The notes beneath the pieces are model-generated. The model ran no database searches. It saw nothing but the letters and a program-made list of their open reading frames with translations, and was not told where the DNA came from. A stretch of DNA of 64,000 nt from an uncultured Roseobacter sp. (GTDB lineage Bacteria > Pseudomonadota > Alphaproteobacteria > Rhodobacterales > Rhodobacteraceae). Where the stretch lies: contig CANKZM010000008.1 of the NCBI GenBank assembly GCA_947488305.1, positions 62,001 through 126,000 on the forward strand, written 5' to 3'. Below are positions 42,280-50,459 of this stretch, piece by piece (position 1 is the stretch's first letter; every line of letters starts with the position of its first letter). The position numbers and the translations under genes were made by a program.

Positions 42280-43433
42280 TACCCGGGCTCCCGTCGCGTT
42301 GGGGCCGCGAGATAGTCCGCAGCGTGCGCAATGACGATCTCAATGTCTGTTCCAAGATCAAAGAACATTGGCAGGCGGACAAGGCGCGCGGCGGTATCGT
42401 CCGTCACGACCATGTCGTCCAGCGCACGGGCATACCGTCTTCCTGCGGGCGAAGAATGTAGCGGCACGTAGTGGAACGGTGTGGCGATACCTGCCTTTTG
42501 CATATGTGCAATGAAGGCAGCGCGGTCGTCCGCATCATTCATGAGCATGTAGAACATATGGCCATTTCCAACAGCGGCGTTGGGACGTTGTGGCAGCCGC
42601 ACTCGGCCTTCGGCTTCGAACGGCGCCATCGCCGCCATGTAACGGTCAAAAAGCGCACAGCGGCGCGCCGTGATCTCTTCAACGTGCTCAAGCTGCGCGA
42701 ACAGAAATGAAGCTACCAGTTCTCCGGGCAGGAATGATGACCCGAGATCAACCCAGGTGTACTTGTTCACTTCGCCGCGTTGGAATTGTGTTCGGTTGGT
42801 ACCTTTCTCGCGGATGATTTCTGCGCGTTCCATCAAGTCCGGACGGTTGATCACAAGTGCTCCGCCCTCACCTGAGATGATGTTCTTGGTTTCGTGGAAG
42901 CTGAACGCTGCAAGATCGCCCAGACTGCCCGCAGGCCGTTCGCCAAGCGTCGACCCAAGCGCTTGAGCGGCATCCTCGACGAGAATCAGATCATGGGCGC
43001 TAGCGATATCCGCAAGTGCGTTCATATCCGCCGGGAAACCCGCATAATGGACAGCGAAAATCGCCTTGGTCCGATCAGTGACAGCAGCCGCAACGGCCTT
43101 CGGATCGACATTCAGCGTCCCGGGATCAATGTCGACAAACACCGGCACAGCCCCCCGCAGCGCAACTGCATTGGCCGTGGAAACGAAGGTGAAGGACGGC
43201 ATGATGACTTCATCACCGGGCGCGAGGTCGCACAATATGGCCGCCATTTCGAGCGCGGCAGTGCAAGAATGGGTCAATAGCGCTTTGCCACCGCCGGTCA
43301 GCTCTTCAATACGGTGGTTACAAAGCCGGGTAAAATGCCCGTCACCCGATAGCTGCCCTTTGGCGATCGCCTCACGCAGATAAGGTATTTCATTGCCGAC
43401 CAAAGAGGGACGATTGAACGGAACGGAACTCAT
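42279..43433 (-). CDS. wecE: dTDP-4-amino-4,6-dideoxygalactose transaminase (WecE/RffA)
   Basis: A 384-residue PLP-dependent aminotransferase of the DegT/DnrJ/EryC1 family, and specifically of the WecE/RffA type: VPFNRPSLVGNEIPYL at the N terminus, LLTHSCTAALEMAAIL, GDEVIMPSFTFVSTANA, and REKGTNRTQFQRG with YTWVDLGSSFLP. Internal-aldimine Lys is K183 in FHETKN. It converts dTDP-4-keto-6-deoxyglucose to dTDP-4-amino-4,6-dideoxy-galactose (dTDP-Fuc4N), using glutamate. The dTDP-glucose synthase and dehydratase (RmlA, RmlB) are not in the window. This supplies a 4-amino sugar that the NeuD-type enzyme could acylate. Confidence 0.92.
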   Translation of the reverse strand: MSSVPFNRPSLVGNEIPYLREAIAKGQLSGDGHFTRLCNHRIEELTGGGKALLTHSCTAALEMAAILCDLAPGDEVIMPSFTFVSTANAVALRGAVPVFVDIDPGTLNVDPKAVAAAVTDRTKAIFAVHYAGFPADMNALADIASAHDLILVEDAAQALGSTLGERPAGSLGDLAAFSFHETKNIISGEGGALVINRPDLMERAEIIREKGTNRTQFQRGEVNKYTWVDLGSSFLPGELVASFLFAQLEHVEEITARRCALFDRYMAAMAPFEAEGRVRLPQRPNAAVGNGHMFYMLMNDADDRAAFIAHMQKAGIATPFHYVPLHSSPAGRRYARALDDMVVTDDTAARLVRLPMFFDLGTDIEIVIAHAADYLAAPTRREPG

Positions 43434-43576
43434 TGATGAACCTCATTTGCGCCTGTTTTTGGTTGAAACAGCTCAGCGTTGGGCATGGCGCAGGGCTGGA
43501 TCACCCAATGACCGTTTCCGTCGGCGACGGGTAAATCTGTTCTGATACACAGGCCGTTAAATGGTTGCGCACTCAT
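43430..43576 (-). CDS. Small ORF upstream of and overlapping wecE
   Basis: A 48-residue frame beginning MSAQPFNGLCIRTDLPV whose stop overlaps the wecE start (ATGA). An AAGGG is about 9 nt before its ATG. A longer TTG-started version exists but is less likely. It could be a leader peptide for translational coupling of wecE. No family was recognised and it may not be real. Confidence 0.25.
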   Translation of the reverse strand: MSAQPFNGLCIRTDLPVADGNGHWVIQPCAMPNAELFQPKTGANEVHQ

Positions 43577-44170
43577 GGTCCGGCCCTTTCGAAACAAGAG
43601 TAAATCGGCACCAATTCGCTGTCGAACAGTCCAATCGTGAGGAAGATGACCAGCCTTGTGATCACAGGAGGAAAACTTTGCGGCATTTGCTCTCCCGGAG
43701 AACACCAAATCTGACAAATCAATTCAAGCCGCATCAATAGGCTACCCGCGACTGCGCGTCATTAAACCATCTTTTTTGACACGAAGCGAGATACCTGCTG
43801 GTGTCGATCTAAAAATAGTAACTCGCAATAAATGGGCACACGATGCGCATCGGCCGTTTTCTGCGCAAACCTCCGATCATCTCGGAACATTATCTGCGCC
43901 GCATCGAAAAGGGTGGAAACGTTCAGCGTTAACAGACCAGCTTACGGTCCAAAGACAAACGCCGGAGTTTGAGCAACCGTAAACTCAATGCGTCTTCTGC
44001 CTAAGATGCAGGTTTCGTATTTCGCTCGCCGTGCAATCCATCGATCAAGAGCATCTGCTTGCCCAGCTCAACGGTCAAAAAAGCGCTTCATGGCCGGGCA
44101 AAATACAGACAAATCTGATTGCGTCGTATAAAGCTCTAACAAGATTTTCAGATTTGGGGTCAGACCGACC
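43577..44170. other. Long intergenic region between wecE and the first sulfotransferase-like gene
   Basis: About 590 nt, AT-richer than surrounding genes, between divergent transcription units. No coding frame with a ribosome site, RNA gene or repeat was recognised. It should contain the promoters for the leftward wecE unit and the rightward arylsulfotransferase-like gene. Confidence 0.55.
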
Positions 44171-45487
44171 ATGCGTAATAATATTCCAAAATTTGTCTTC
44201 CTGTCTTCACTTGTCATCACCTTGATTTCATCAGCTTTTATCTACGGCGTATTCGCGCAACGAAACAGGCTTCCCCCAGCACCGCAACTGATGAGCATCT
44301 ACTGGTCGATCGCCGAAATTCTGAACCCTAGTGATCAAATCATGGAATACACTGGAGATATCAGCGAGCAGCCGGTGGAGACGTTGCTGGAAGACGAACT
44401 GCAGCCGGGATTGCTGATGGTTGCAACAAACATCGGACGCCGCCAAACGGCTGTGCGCGTCATCGACCGGAACGGAGAGGTGCTTCACGAGTGGATACCA
44501 CTTTTCTCGGAAATCTGGCCGGATGGTGAAGGGACGTTCATCAAGCGTCCCGAAGCAGATATGTTCCTTCATGGCATAGAGATATTGCCTGATGGATCGC
44601 TCGTCGCGAATTTTGAGAATCTGAGCACGTTTCGTCTCAGCCCTTGTGGGGAAATCATCTGGAAGCTTGATAACAATGGGCACCATTCCGTTCACTATGC
44701 AGAGGATGGCACTTTGTGGGTGTCCGCAGAAGACCACCTCGCGACCGAGCCAACCGGTTACCCAAATCACAAAGCTCCGCTGCGGTCATGGACTCTTCAA
44801 AATCTCACCCTCGATGGTGAAGTATTGCGCTCCATCCCGGTGATCGACATCTTCTTTCAGAATGGGATTGAAGGCCTTTTGTACAACTCCAGCCTGTCTA
44901 ACGGCGCCCCAGTGGTGTCCGGTGACACGCTTCACCTCAACGATATTGATATTTTCCCAAGCAATCTCCAGTCCGACGTCTTTGAGCCTGGCGACATCAT
45001 GTTTTCCCTCCGCAACATCAGCGGGGTTTTCGTGGTCGATTCGGAAACACTGGAAATCAAGTTTCAGTCTTTGGGACAAGTCATGCGCCAGCACGACCCC
45101 GATTTCTTGCCCGGGGACCGCATTTCCGTGTTCGACAACCGCAATTTCACACGCGGTTCCCAGACCGAGCCCGCACGCAGCAGGATTGTCGAACTGGACG
45201 CAAAAACCGGAGCCTTAACTGTCGCCTTGGGCGAAGAGGAATCTGAATATGCGTTTTACACCGAAATCATGGGAGAGCATGAACGGCTGGAGAACGGCAA
45301 TATGCTCATCGTCTCTTCCACGCAGGGCCGCGTGATGGAATTCACTGACGATGGTCGCCTCGCCTGGCGGATGGACAATACGGTTGGAGACAAAAACCTG
45401 AGTGTCATGGCGGCCTCGGTACTTCCGGAGCAACAAGATGAGGCGTTTTTTTCATCGCTCGCCAAATCCTGTGCGGCGAGCAACTGA
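44171..45487 (+). CDS. Arylsulfotransferase-like (ASST family) protein, first copy
   Basis: A 438-residue protein with an N-terminal membrane anchor or signal (about residues 7-29) and a beta-propeller-like body with repeating motifs: VIDRNGEVLHEWIP, HGIEILPDGSLVANFENLS, CGEIIWKLDNNGHHSVHYAEDG, HLNDIDIFPSN, MRQHDPDFLPGDRISVFDN, HERLENGNMLIVSSTQGRVMEF. These are typical of Arylsulfotran_2-type proteins. True ASSTs transfer sulfate between phenols in the periplasm; many relatives in polysaccharide clusters are uncharacterised. A paralogue is encoded 2 kb away on the other strand. Confidence 0.78.
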   Translation: MRNNIPKFVFLSSLVITLISSAFIYGVFAQRNRLPPAPQLMSIYWSIAEILNPSDQIMEYTGDISEQPVETLLEDELQPGLLMVATNIGRRQTAVRVIDRNGEVLHEWIPLFSEIWPDGEGTFIKRPEADMFLHGIEILPDGSLVANFENLSTFRLSPCGEIIWKLDNNGHHSVHYAEDGTLWVSAEDHLATEPTGYPNHKAPLRSWTLQNLTLDGEVLRSIPVIDIFFQNGIEGLLYNSSLSNGAPVVSGDTLHLNDIDIFPSNLQSDVFEPGDIMFSLRNISGVFVVDSETLEIKFQSLGQVMRQHDPDFLPGDRISVFDNRNFTRGSQTEPARSRIVELDAKTGALTVALGEEESEYAFYTEIMGEHERLENGNMLIVSSTQGRVMEFTDDGRLAWRMDNTVGDKNLSVMAASVLPEQQDEAFFSSLAKSCAASN

Positions 45488-45820
45488 TACCTTGTCTTAG
45501 CGATGCAGGCTTACCCAATGGTGGCATTTGCGTTGCCTTGACCAAGGCTACAGGGCCAGCCCACACCTGCGCCGTAAAAGGATTGGAAGCGTTGCTTTGG
45601 GAGGTACGTTGAATTGGCTTGGTTGAATTCTCACCGTTCATTAATCCGGCCATGCATGCGCTCAATGAAGGAAATCCTGCTTCGTCCGAAAAAATTCTCT
45701 TCGTCCACCTCTTTTGTGTTTGTGATAAGAGCTATCTTTCCGATGAACATTCAGCACGTCAAACCCAAGAAAAAACTGTAAGGCACACCGCGTTGAGTGC
45801 TATCGTTGAATTTTTCAAAT
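45488..45820. other. 333-nt intergenic region without recognised gene
   Basis: No supported coding frame. Short frames lack ribosome sites. It probably carries the promoter of the polytopic membrane protein gene. No hairpin of note was found. Confidence 0.5.
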
Positions 45821-47338
45821 ATGTCACACAACGACAGTATACCTAGTCAAAGAAATTCCGGTGCATTGGATATGATTACTCCGCCTGTCAGCGTTCGAAA
45901 CGATTACTCAGGGGAAAGAGATAGCCCCCGACCCTCTTTGCCAACTCACCTATTTATATTTTTTATCTTTTTTCTAATCCCAGTATTCTGGTTACCGCTC
46001 AAACCCATGGCGGTTTTTCTCATCGTGATCGTAATAACCGCGTTGGTTGCCTACAAGCGTCCCTACGCAACTGTCTTCTTACCCCTTGTTTTGATGTTTC
46101 TTGTGTCGCTCTGGGCGGTGCTTGAAGCACGCTTCAACTACTCCCCCGACGAAATGGATCACGTGGCGGCTGTCAATTATTATGCTTCGGACCGCTGGAT
46201 GCCCCCGGAAATCGGTGCGGACGAAGCCCGAATTGCAGAACGCCCGCATTACGCGACCACCTATCTTTACACCCACGACAAGACCTACCTGATCTTGGGG
46301 AAACTGGGGGTCGTTTTTGGCAAATCCTCGGCAGATGACAGCAACGTCGTTTTTTTCCGACTCTTGTCTTGGATCATAGCGACTGCGGCGGTTGCTTGGC
46401 TTGCCTGGATTAATCCCGGCGCAGTTCTTCCGCTCGCGGTTTTACCTCAATTTTTCTATTTTTCGACCTATGTTAACGGTGAAGGTCTCGCGATCGCAGC
46501 TGCTGTCTCGGGGTTCGCAGCGGCTCTCTTATTTCGACGCACAAATCAGGCTGTTTTTGCTGGTCTGTGCGCTTTGATTGCCTTTGCGGCCATTTTCCTA
46601 AAGCCATCGTTTTACATCATTCATATCTTTAACGCCGCTCTGGTGATCGTACATGCCGCGCAAATAAGAGGGCTTCTTCGTGCCCTTCGCGCACCGGGTT
46701 TCTTCATATTGTTCTGTCTTGGGGCGGCGATACTCGGGATCTTCCTTTGGATGGAAGTCACGGTATACGGATCGGATACCATATGCGCCGCAGGGATCGG
46801 CAAATGTGACGATCTGGCAGCGTATCAGTCGGAAAACGCCACACGCGCGATGGACAGCATCGTCGCCAATTCCGGAGCGTCGCGACTGGACATGCTCCTC
46901 ACTGGTCACTGGGTATGGAGCTCCCTAAAGTCTCTCGTTGGCGTTTTCGGCTACATGACGAACCCCATTGCCCGCAGCCTGATCTTCGTGTCGCTTATCC
47001 TTCTCAGCGCCTACTTTGTTTACACCGCCATCTTCCATGGTCGAACACGCCCGGTTTTCGCAATTCTTCTTTTGCTCTCGATTGGCTTCGTTGTCTTTCT
47101 TTCAATCGAGTACAGCTATTCTTACGACTACCAACCACAAGGCCGCTACATCGTTGCTGCGGCAATGCTCCTGTCTTTCTACGGCCCCCTTTCCAACTGG
47201 GCGTCAGGCGGGGCGGAAGAACAGAACGCGCAAAGTCACAGTCGATTGCATCAGACATTCCTGACCGCCTTCACTGTGTGGGGGGTATGGATGGCCTGTG
47301 CTTATGCCTACCGGATGTCAGTAGCCCTTCAGATGTGA
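45821..47338 (+). CDS. Polytopic membrane protein, DUF2142-like (putative GT-C glycosyltransferase)
   Basis: A 505-residue protein with about 11-12 transmembrane helices after a 45-residue hydrophilic N terminus. The first periplasmic loop has NYSPDEMDHVAAVNYYASD, an acidic PDE/H motif like that of DUF2142 and GT-C sugar transferases, and the last third has QPQGRYIVAAAMLL, matching the QGRY motif of DUF2142. Such proteins probably use polyprenyl-linked sugars. The start is uncertain: ATG is used here, with a GTG 24 nt upstream as alternative; neither has a strong ribosome site. Confidence 0.7.
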   Translation: MSHNDSIPSQRNSGALDMITPPVSVRNDYSGERDSPRPSLPTHLFIFFIFFLIPVFWLPLKPMAVFLIVIVITALVAYKRPYATVFLPLVLMFLVSLWAVLEARFNYSPDEMDHVAAVNYYASDRWMPPEIGADEARIAERPHYATTYLYTHDKTYLILGKLGVVFGKSSADDSNVVFFRLLSWIIATAAVAWLAWINPGAVLPLAVLPQFFYFSTYVNGEGLAIAAAVSGFAAALLFRRTNQAVFAGLCALIAFAAIFLKPSFYIIHIFNAALVIVHAAQIRGLLRALRAPGFFILFCLGAAILGIFLWMEVTVYGSDTICAAGIGKCDDLAAYQSENATRAMDSIVANSGASRLDMLLTGHWVWSSLKSLVGVFGYMTNPIARSLIFVSLILLSAYFVYTAIFHGRTRPVFAILLLLSIGFVVFLSIEYSYSYDYQPQGRYIVAAAMLLSFYGPLSNWASGGAEEQNAQSHSRLHQTFLTAFTVWGVWMACAYAYRMSVALQM

Positions 47339-47472
47339 GCGCGCCTATCAGATTTCACCGAAGGGCCGCCTGCTTCATAACCGCCTCGTTGCAGCACCAG
47401 GATGCCCGCAGACCTGATTGGTTCCAATTGATCATACTCTGGCAACGATGAGGAAGTTCGACGAGGCTTTGT

Positions 47473-48765
47473 TCAATCTGGAGAGCACTGCCAACTGGCG
47501 ACATCCATGCCTTCTTCCGGATAGCGGGCAACATCCGATACAAGCAGGACTTCATCTTCGGAATAGTAGTTTACATACTCCCAGACTGGCGTTCCATCAG
47601 ATGTGACTTCGAAAACTCTGCCAAAGGTCGACTCCACGATCACAATATTACCGTTCTCAAGGACCTGGTGGTCGCCCTGTACTGCCGAGTAAAAGCGCTG
47701 TCCTTCCTTCTCACCGTAAAGAATCTTTACCTCATTCGTTTTTGGATCGACGGACAAGATGCTGCTACCGCCAAGCTCGGTCCCCAGACGCGTTCGATCA
47801 TAGTTGTTATTAAAGAGGGTGATTGTCCCATCAGGCTGCCAATCCGTATCGTGCTGTTGGTTCCAAGGCCCGATCATATGCCATTTTATTTCTTGGGTTT
47901 CCGGGTCCATCACCATGACAAGGTTTGGCTCCCGAAGGGACAAAAGGATATCCCCTGCCGAGAATTGCGGGAATTGGGGCAAATACTCGGTCGGTATTTC
48001 TTCCGCGTCGTTGAGGTGAATGATGTCTATCTCATTGAAAAGTTCAAAATGGCGATTGTTGGCGTTCAGCAAAGCAAACATCTTGTTTTTTTTCAGTGCA
48101 CCAACGACTGAGATTTCGCGCAGAACTTCGCCGTCTGCTGAGAATTCGACGACCGTGTGGTCATAATACGTGCCTCTGAACGGCAGGTAATCGGTTCCGT
48201 TCTCGACAAAATTACTGCCCGGAGACCAGTAGGTACCCCTCGGTGAGCGTTCTACAGAATGGTGGGCGCGCTTTGTGGACTTCCAGATGACCTCGCCACA
48301 ACTATCCAGTTTTATCAGGCCACGGAACGGGAAGACCACAGAGCCATCCGGATGAACAATGATGCCGTTAAAATAAGTGTTCCAGTCACTTTGCGGAACA
48401 TCCTTACTCGGTATATGTCCCGGATCAGGCCATATCTTTTTGAATGAGACAGGCCAACGATGGGCCATATTTCCAGACCCGTCCAGAAGCCGAATTTCCA
48501 TGCCATCATCGAAGAAACCACTAACAGCCGTGTATCCCGTTGTGCTCCCGGTGACAGGGTCCGCTTTGGCCGGAGGTGAGGGCAGTTTCTTAATATGCTG
48601 TGTTGGTTTTGTTCCGGTGACCATCCTGATGTCGACAATGACCGCTTTGACTGAATCCACGGCCGCATCAATCCACTTGTGCGGAAAAATTTCGTATTTT
48701 CCTACGCCAACACCGTAGGCAAAAATGAAAACGATCGTTGAAAAAATAAACAGAATTTTGGGCAT
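47473..48765 (-). CDS. Arylsulfotransferase-like (ASST family) protein, second copy
   Basis: A 430-residue paralogue of the protein encoded at 44.2 kb. It has an N-terminal membrane anchor (about residues 3-22) and the same propeller blocks: IVHPDGSVVFPFRGLIKLDSCGE, HHSVERSPRGTYWSPG, EIDIIHLNDAEEIP, NQQHDTDWQPDGTITLFNN and HQVLENGNIVIVESTFGRVFEV. Sequence identity between the copies is moderate. The opposite orientation and divergence argue against a recent duplication. It converges on the DUF2142-like gene. Confidence 0.78.
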   Translation of the reverse strand: MPKILFIFSTIVFIFAYGVGVGKYEIFPHKWIDAAVDSVKAVIVDIRMVTGTKPTQHIKKLPSPPAKADPVTGSTTGYTAVSGFFDDGMEIRLLDGSGNMAHRWPVSFKKIWPDPGHIPSKDVPQSDWNTYFNGIIVHPDGSVVFPFRGLIKLDSCGEVIWKSTKRAHHSVERSPRGTYWSPGSNFVENGTDYLPFRGTYYDHTVVEFSADGEVLREISVVGALKKNKMFALLNANNRHFELFNEIDIIHLNDAEEIPTEYLPQFPQFSAGDILLSLREPNLVMVMDPETQEIKWHMIGPWNQQHDTDWQPDGTITLFNNNYDRTRLGTELGGSSILSVDPKTNEVKILYGEKEGQRFYSAVQGDHQVLENGNIVIVESTFGRVFEVTSDGTPVWEYVNYYSEDEVLLVSDVARYPEEGMDVASWQCSPD

Positions 48766-49008
48766 GTTGGTCTTACCAGAAGTCCTTTGTTAGTTTTGGT
48801 TCCCGATTTCATCGGCAGCGGTCACAAACTGGCGATTCCTTCGATTTCAAGCAGTATTTGTCGCGAAAAAAGTTCCTATTGGCGTCAGCCCATCCCTACG
48901 TGCAGCCGCTGATTTTACCTCATTGCCGCGTATCCTGCATCTTTTGAGCGCGCGCTGAAAGTAAATTCATTGACGATTTTTCGCCGAGCGCTGGGAAGGC
49001 GTTTCGTC

Positions 49009-49686
49009 TCACTCCAACTCAGGGAACCATTCCAAGACTGTCCTGCGCACGGAGCGGTCGATTGCGATCCAGTCCGGTGTCTCGTCCTTATTCTGGACGA
49101 TCAGGTGGTAGCGCAGCCCAAGCGATGGTCCAAGCCTATACTCAAGCACGCAATCGAGCGCACAGCCGAGCCTAATTCTCTGGCCTGTCTTATCGGGATA
49201 GCTTTCAGTCAACAGCCAGGAACCACCGACCGCATCTCCTTTGTCCGACGGCCTGCGCAAATGTCCCATGTCAGTTAACGTCGCTTGCCCGTATGCATTT
49301 TCCATCCACCACTCATAAGATCTTAGGTACGTTGCGATGCCGCCGGCGCTCAATGCGTGAATGTGAAGGCCCGTCAGCCGCGCCCCCTCACTATCGAGAA
49401 GAGCCCGGTCATCGTCCTGTAGCAATCCGCGCGCGGCAATGTGCACTGCTGAGTTGGCTGTCACGGGTTCTTCTGAGCATGGAACATCGCGCAGGTTTTG
49501 CGAGTTCCCGATGTTGGCGATCCAGGATTGCGGCGACGGGAGAGAGACCAGATAACCGTTATCAGCAGGGTCCAGCGTTGACCGAATGGTCAGGTCAAGC
49601 GACGTCCCATAACAATCGCTTTGCGCCGCGACCTGAGAGACGGTCGACACGCAAAAGATCACGACCAGCCATATCCTCCGAGCCAA
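49009..49686 (-). CDS. Exported hypothetical protein
   Basis: A 225-residue protein with a signal peptide RRIWLVVIFCVSTVSQVAA. Five or six cysteines in the mature part (CYGTSLDL, VPCSEEP, GCALDC) suggest disulfides in the periplasm or outside. Other features are a SYEWWMENAYGQATLT stretch and a strand-rich C terminus. The start is a TTG; an internal GTG after GGAGG is the alternative and would shorten the signal peptide. No family was recognised. Confidence 0.6.
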   Translation of the reverse strand: MARRIWLVVIFCVSTVSQVAAQSDCYGTSLDLTIRSTLDPADNGYLVSLPSPQSWIANIGNSQNLRDVPCSEEPVTANSAVHIAARGLLQDDDRALLDSEGARLTGLHIHALSAGGIATYLRSYEWWMENAYGQATLTDMGHLRRPSDKGDAVGGSWLLTESYPDKTGQRIRLGCALDCVLEYRLGPSLGLRYHLIVQNKDETPDWIAIDRSVRRTVLEWFPELE

Positions 49687-50158
49687 TCGCTGATTGCCAA
49701 TCGGTGTAATGGCGCTCTTCCTTCCGATTTATCGCTTTTTCCGCCGGTATTGCGGAATGCAGATCGCGACAGCTTAAGTGGCACAATGGCCTGCGGTCCA
49801 GTTATTCTTCTCCAAAGAGAGGGGTACCCTTTCATCGCTGTTGCAGCATTCTGAAATCCGGGCTTTGGGCAAGCGATGCATCTTGTTGCCAGTTCTGTAG
49901 TGGCCAGATGAAGGTGGCCCATACCGGACGCTCATCGCCGAAGCAGAAACCACGCAAGACCCAGCCTATGCGAGCTACACGCGGATTCCTCTGACCATTG
50001 CAGCCCCATTCTCTGCTGCCTTGGTCTTGGTGTTGTGTAGCAAACTGACCGGGTGGGCGAGGCAAGACGTGCCCGTCTTGATGCGAGCGTATCAGGCCGC
50101 GAAATAAATACCGGTCATAGGAACAAAAAACCGGGCGCCGGGGAGTTGAATTTTTGCG
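49687..50158. other. 472-nt gap between two leftward exported-protein genes
   Basis: No supported gene. A 77-residue leftward frame has no ribosome site and an atypical composition. It may hold the promoter of the preceding hypothetical gene. Confidence 0.5.
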
Positions 50159-50449
50159 TCACCGGCCCTCGCCAGCCAAACATTTCAATATGGTGGAGAT
50201 CGCTTTCTGCGTGTCGCCATCGGACAGCAACTCACTCAGCAACCGCGACTGTTGCTCTTGTGCATTTTCGTCGCCATTTAACTTTTCGAGCCGCGATTGG
50301 GCCTCTGCCAGTTTACCCACCATCGGAGTCGCCAACCCTGCGCAGGCTTCTGATGTGTAGGTGGTTTGGGCATGGCCAGGTAACGCCGGACCAAATGCCA
50401 CGATAACGGCCAGAAGGGTGAGGCGGGCGTTTGGGCTGAAACGTGGCAT
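50159..50449 (-). CDS. Small exported hypothetical protein downstream of the metalloprotease
   Basis: A 96-residue protein with a signal peptide (about residues 1-29, cleavage after GHA) and a mature part of about 67 residues containing two cysteines and a helical KLAEAQSRLEKLNGDENAQE segment. GAGGAG lies 6 nt before the ATG, which fixes the start, 10 nt after the metalloprotease stop, so the two are co-translated. It could be a chaperone, inhibitor or partner of the protease. Confidence 0.75.
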   Translation of the reverse strand: MPRFSPNARLTLLAVIVAFGPALPGHAQTTYTSEACAGLATPMVGKLAEAQSRLEKLNGDENAQEQQSRLLSELLSDGDTQKAISTILKCLAGEGR

Positions 50450-50459
50450 CTTGTTCTCC

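Noticed and set aside
49832-50065. 77-residue leftward frame in the gap before the exported hypothetical
   Set aside because: No ribosome site, uneven composition and no neighbour coupling.
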